Both the position numbers and the translations under genes were made by a program. A model generated the notes under the pieces. It was not told the origin of the DNA, ran no database searches, and saw only the letters and a program-made list of their open reading frames with translations. A stretch of DNA of 64,000 bases from Streptomyces kaniharaensis (GTDB lineage: Bacteria; Actinomycetota; Actinomycetes; Streptomycetales; Streptomycetaceae), in contig NZ_WBOF01000001.1 in the NCBI RefSeq assembly GCF_009569385.1, forward strand, positions 4,751,501 to 4,815,500. The letters are read 5' to 3'. This document shows, piece after piece, positions 63,110-64,000 of this stretch (within the stretch, counting starts at the first letter, position 1; each line of letters starts with the position of its first letter).

Positions 63110-63818
63110 TCAGGCCCATATCCGAGCCACCAGCGACGCGGATCCGCCGAGCGCGTACCCGAGGGCGCTGTAGGTGATGAACGGGAACTTCCGGTGTTGC
63201 GGACGGACATTCAGGAAGAGCCCGCCCGCGATCAGGAGCATCGCCACGGAGTAGACGAGGCCGACGGGGGCCCGGTCGAATCCGGCGTACGCCAGGACGG
63301 TCACCGCGTACACGGCCGCGTTGACCATGAGGGCGGCCTGTGAGCTCCCGGCGGAAGTCTCGTCCGGATTCCTGCGCTCGGTGATCAGCAGGCTCGTGTT
63401 CATCAGCAGGACGCCGACGAAGAACATCGTGTTGCCGGTGTAGAAGTCGTTGACGAACAGGCCGCCGCAGAGATCACCGCTGAAGATGTCGGGGTCGCAG
63501 TACTCGTTGAAGGCAGCAGAGGCGACTTCGTGCAGGCCGTTTCCGGTGGCGTAGAAGTACACGCCGATGACGAAGAGGAGGAAGAGCCATGTCCCCTTCC
63601 CCGACCGCAGGGCCGCGAAGTCGCGGGGACACCTCGCGGAAGATCAGAGCCGGAATGATCACTCTGACGAGGATCGGTACGGTCATCTGCAGCAGCTCGT
63701 GCAGGCGCAGGAACCCGTAGGGCTGCAGCAGGACTCCGGGGGTGAAGGAGAAGCGCTCGACGGCGACGAGCACGACGGACAGGGAGGTGAGCGTGAAAAG
63801 CGGATTGATCCTGCTCAT
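63110..63818 (-). pseudogene. Six-span membrane protein, frameshifted
   Basis: From ATG 63818 the frame reads MSRINPLFTLTSLSVVLVAVERF and VPILVRVIIPALIFREVSPR. One base is then missing near 63630, and the next frame continues DFAALRSGKGTWLFLLFVIGVYFYATGNGLHE to the end at 63110. Combined it has about six membrane segments and no recognised family. The indel may be a sequencing error. Confidence 0.65.
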
Positions 63819-64000
63819 GGCGCGCACGGCAGCGGACCTTCCGGGGCTGGGGAGGTGACGGTGGGGTTTGCACGACGAGGGCTGATTGTCGGCTCGAGCC
63901 GGTCCGGGCGGACGGTGCGGCGCACGACCGGTCGCACCGGCTGGTCGGAGATCGGCCGGAAGGTCCAGCGGGCGAGCTCGTCGACCAGTGCCTGTTCCAC
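63815..64000 (-). CDS. Partial gene at window edge
   Basis: The frame of 61 residues (DELARWTFRPISDQPVRPVVRRTVRPD) ends at 63815 and reaches the last base, so its start may lie outside. It overlaps the start of the membrane protein gene by four bases (ATGA-type), suggesting an operon. No family recognised. Confidence 0.5.
   Translation of the reverse strand: MEQALVDELARWTFRPISDQPVRPVVRRTVRPDRLEPTISPRRANPTVTSPAPEGPLPCAP

Noticed and set aside
1-64000. CRISPR array or rRNA genes
   Set aside because: No regularly spaced repeats with unique spacers and no rRNA-like stretch were seen on reading the window.

Overview
The window is high-GC actinobacterial DNA, most likely from a Streptomyces or Kitasatospora chromosome. 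Supporting signs are the strong G/C bias at third codon positions, GTG and GTGA-overlap starts, a WhiB-family protein, ECF sigma factors of actinobacterial type, MctP/DUF3311, DUF4240 and Fic proteins, and several actinobacterial insertion sequences (IS701-, IS630-, IS5-, IS1380-, IS110- and IS605-like). Much of it reads like an accessory region near a tRNA integration hotspot: four integrase genes or remnants, many broken genes, and one block of foreign, lower-GC DNA.

Layout. 1-9 kb: after a frameshifted IS701-type transposase comes a redox/membrane regulon. It has a nitroreductase, then an apparent operon on the minus strand (FAD/NAD(P) oxidoreductase, ECF41-type sigma factor, exporter-like membrane protein, second FAD/NAD(P) oxidoreductase), an AraC regulator, and three small DoxX-like membrane proteins. 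Two promoter-like motifs (TGTCA-type -35, N16, TGTC) sit before the first oxidoreductase and before the second DoxX gene, so both may belong to the ECF41 regulon. 9-15.8 kb: a nest of insertion sequences around a tetR/cupin pair. It includes an IS630-like element that carries a passenger gene, and an integrase remnant cut by that element.

16.7-21.4 kb: a compact five-gene operon of visibly lower GC: a zinc-type MDR oxidoreductase, a KdsC-like HAD phosphatase, a SAM methyltransferase, a degenerate Asp/Asn-tRNA-synthetase-like protein and a DIT1/PvcA (isocyanide synthase) family protein. Four of the five genes overlap or nearly abut, and the last two contain TTA codons. This is the best candidate for an undescribed biosynthetic system. 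21.4-25.8 kb: an IS110 fragment, then ordinary actinobacterial hypothetical genes.

26.3-47.3 kb: a 21-kb interval bounded by two direct copies of the 3' half of a tRNA-Pro(GGG) gene, each followed by a terminator hairpin. It holds a complete tyrosine integrase, a Fic protein, an HTH protein, remnants of a Toprim-type and an AbiEii-type gene, two large divergent unknown genes, a Septu-like ptuA-ptuB pair, and a three-gene operon (SF1 helicase with Vsr-like nuclease, HEPN-like protein, unknown protein). It looks like a defence island. An IS1380 element sits at its right end.

47.4-51 kb: an IS5-like element, a frameshifted integrase, and remnants of a sedolisin protease and of a lanthipeptide dehydratase. 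51-64 kb: chromosome-like genes (ThrE-type exporter, MpaB/DUF2236 oxygenase, WhiB, two ECF sigma loci with an anti-sigma factor, COG4315 lipoproteins, DUF3311-MctP monocarboxylate uptake, 3-hydroxyacyl-CoA dehydrogenase), interrupted by a TnpB remnant and other gene debris. Single-base frameshifts recur along the window. They may be real decay or uncorrected sequencing indels, and this matters for several calls below.
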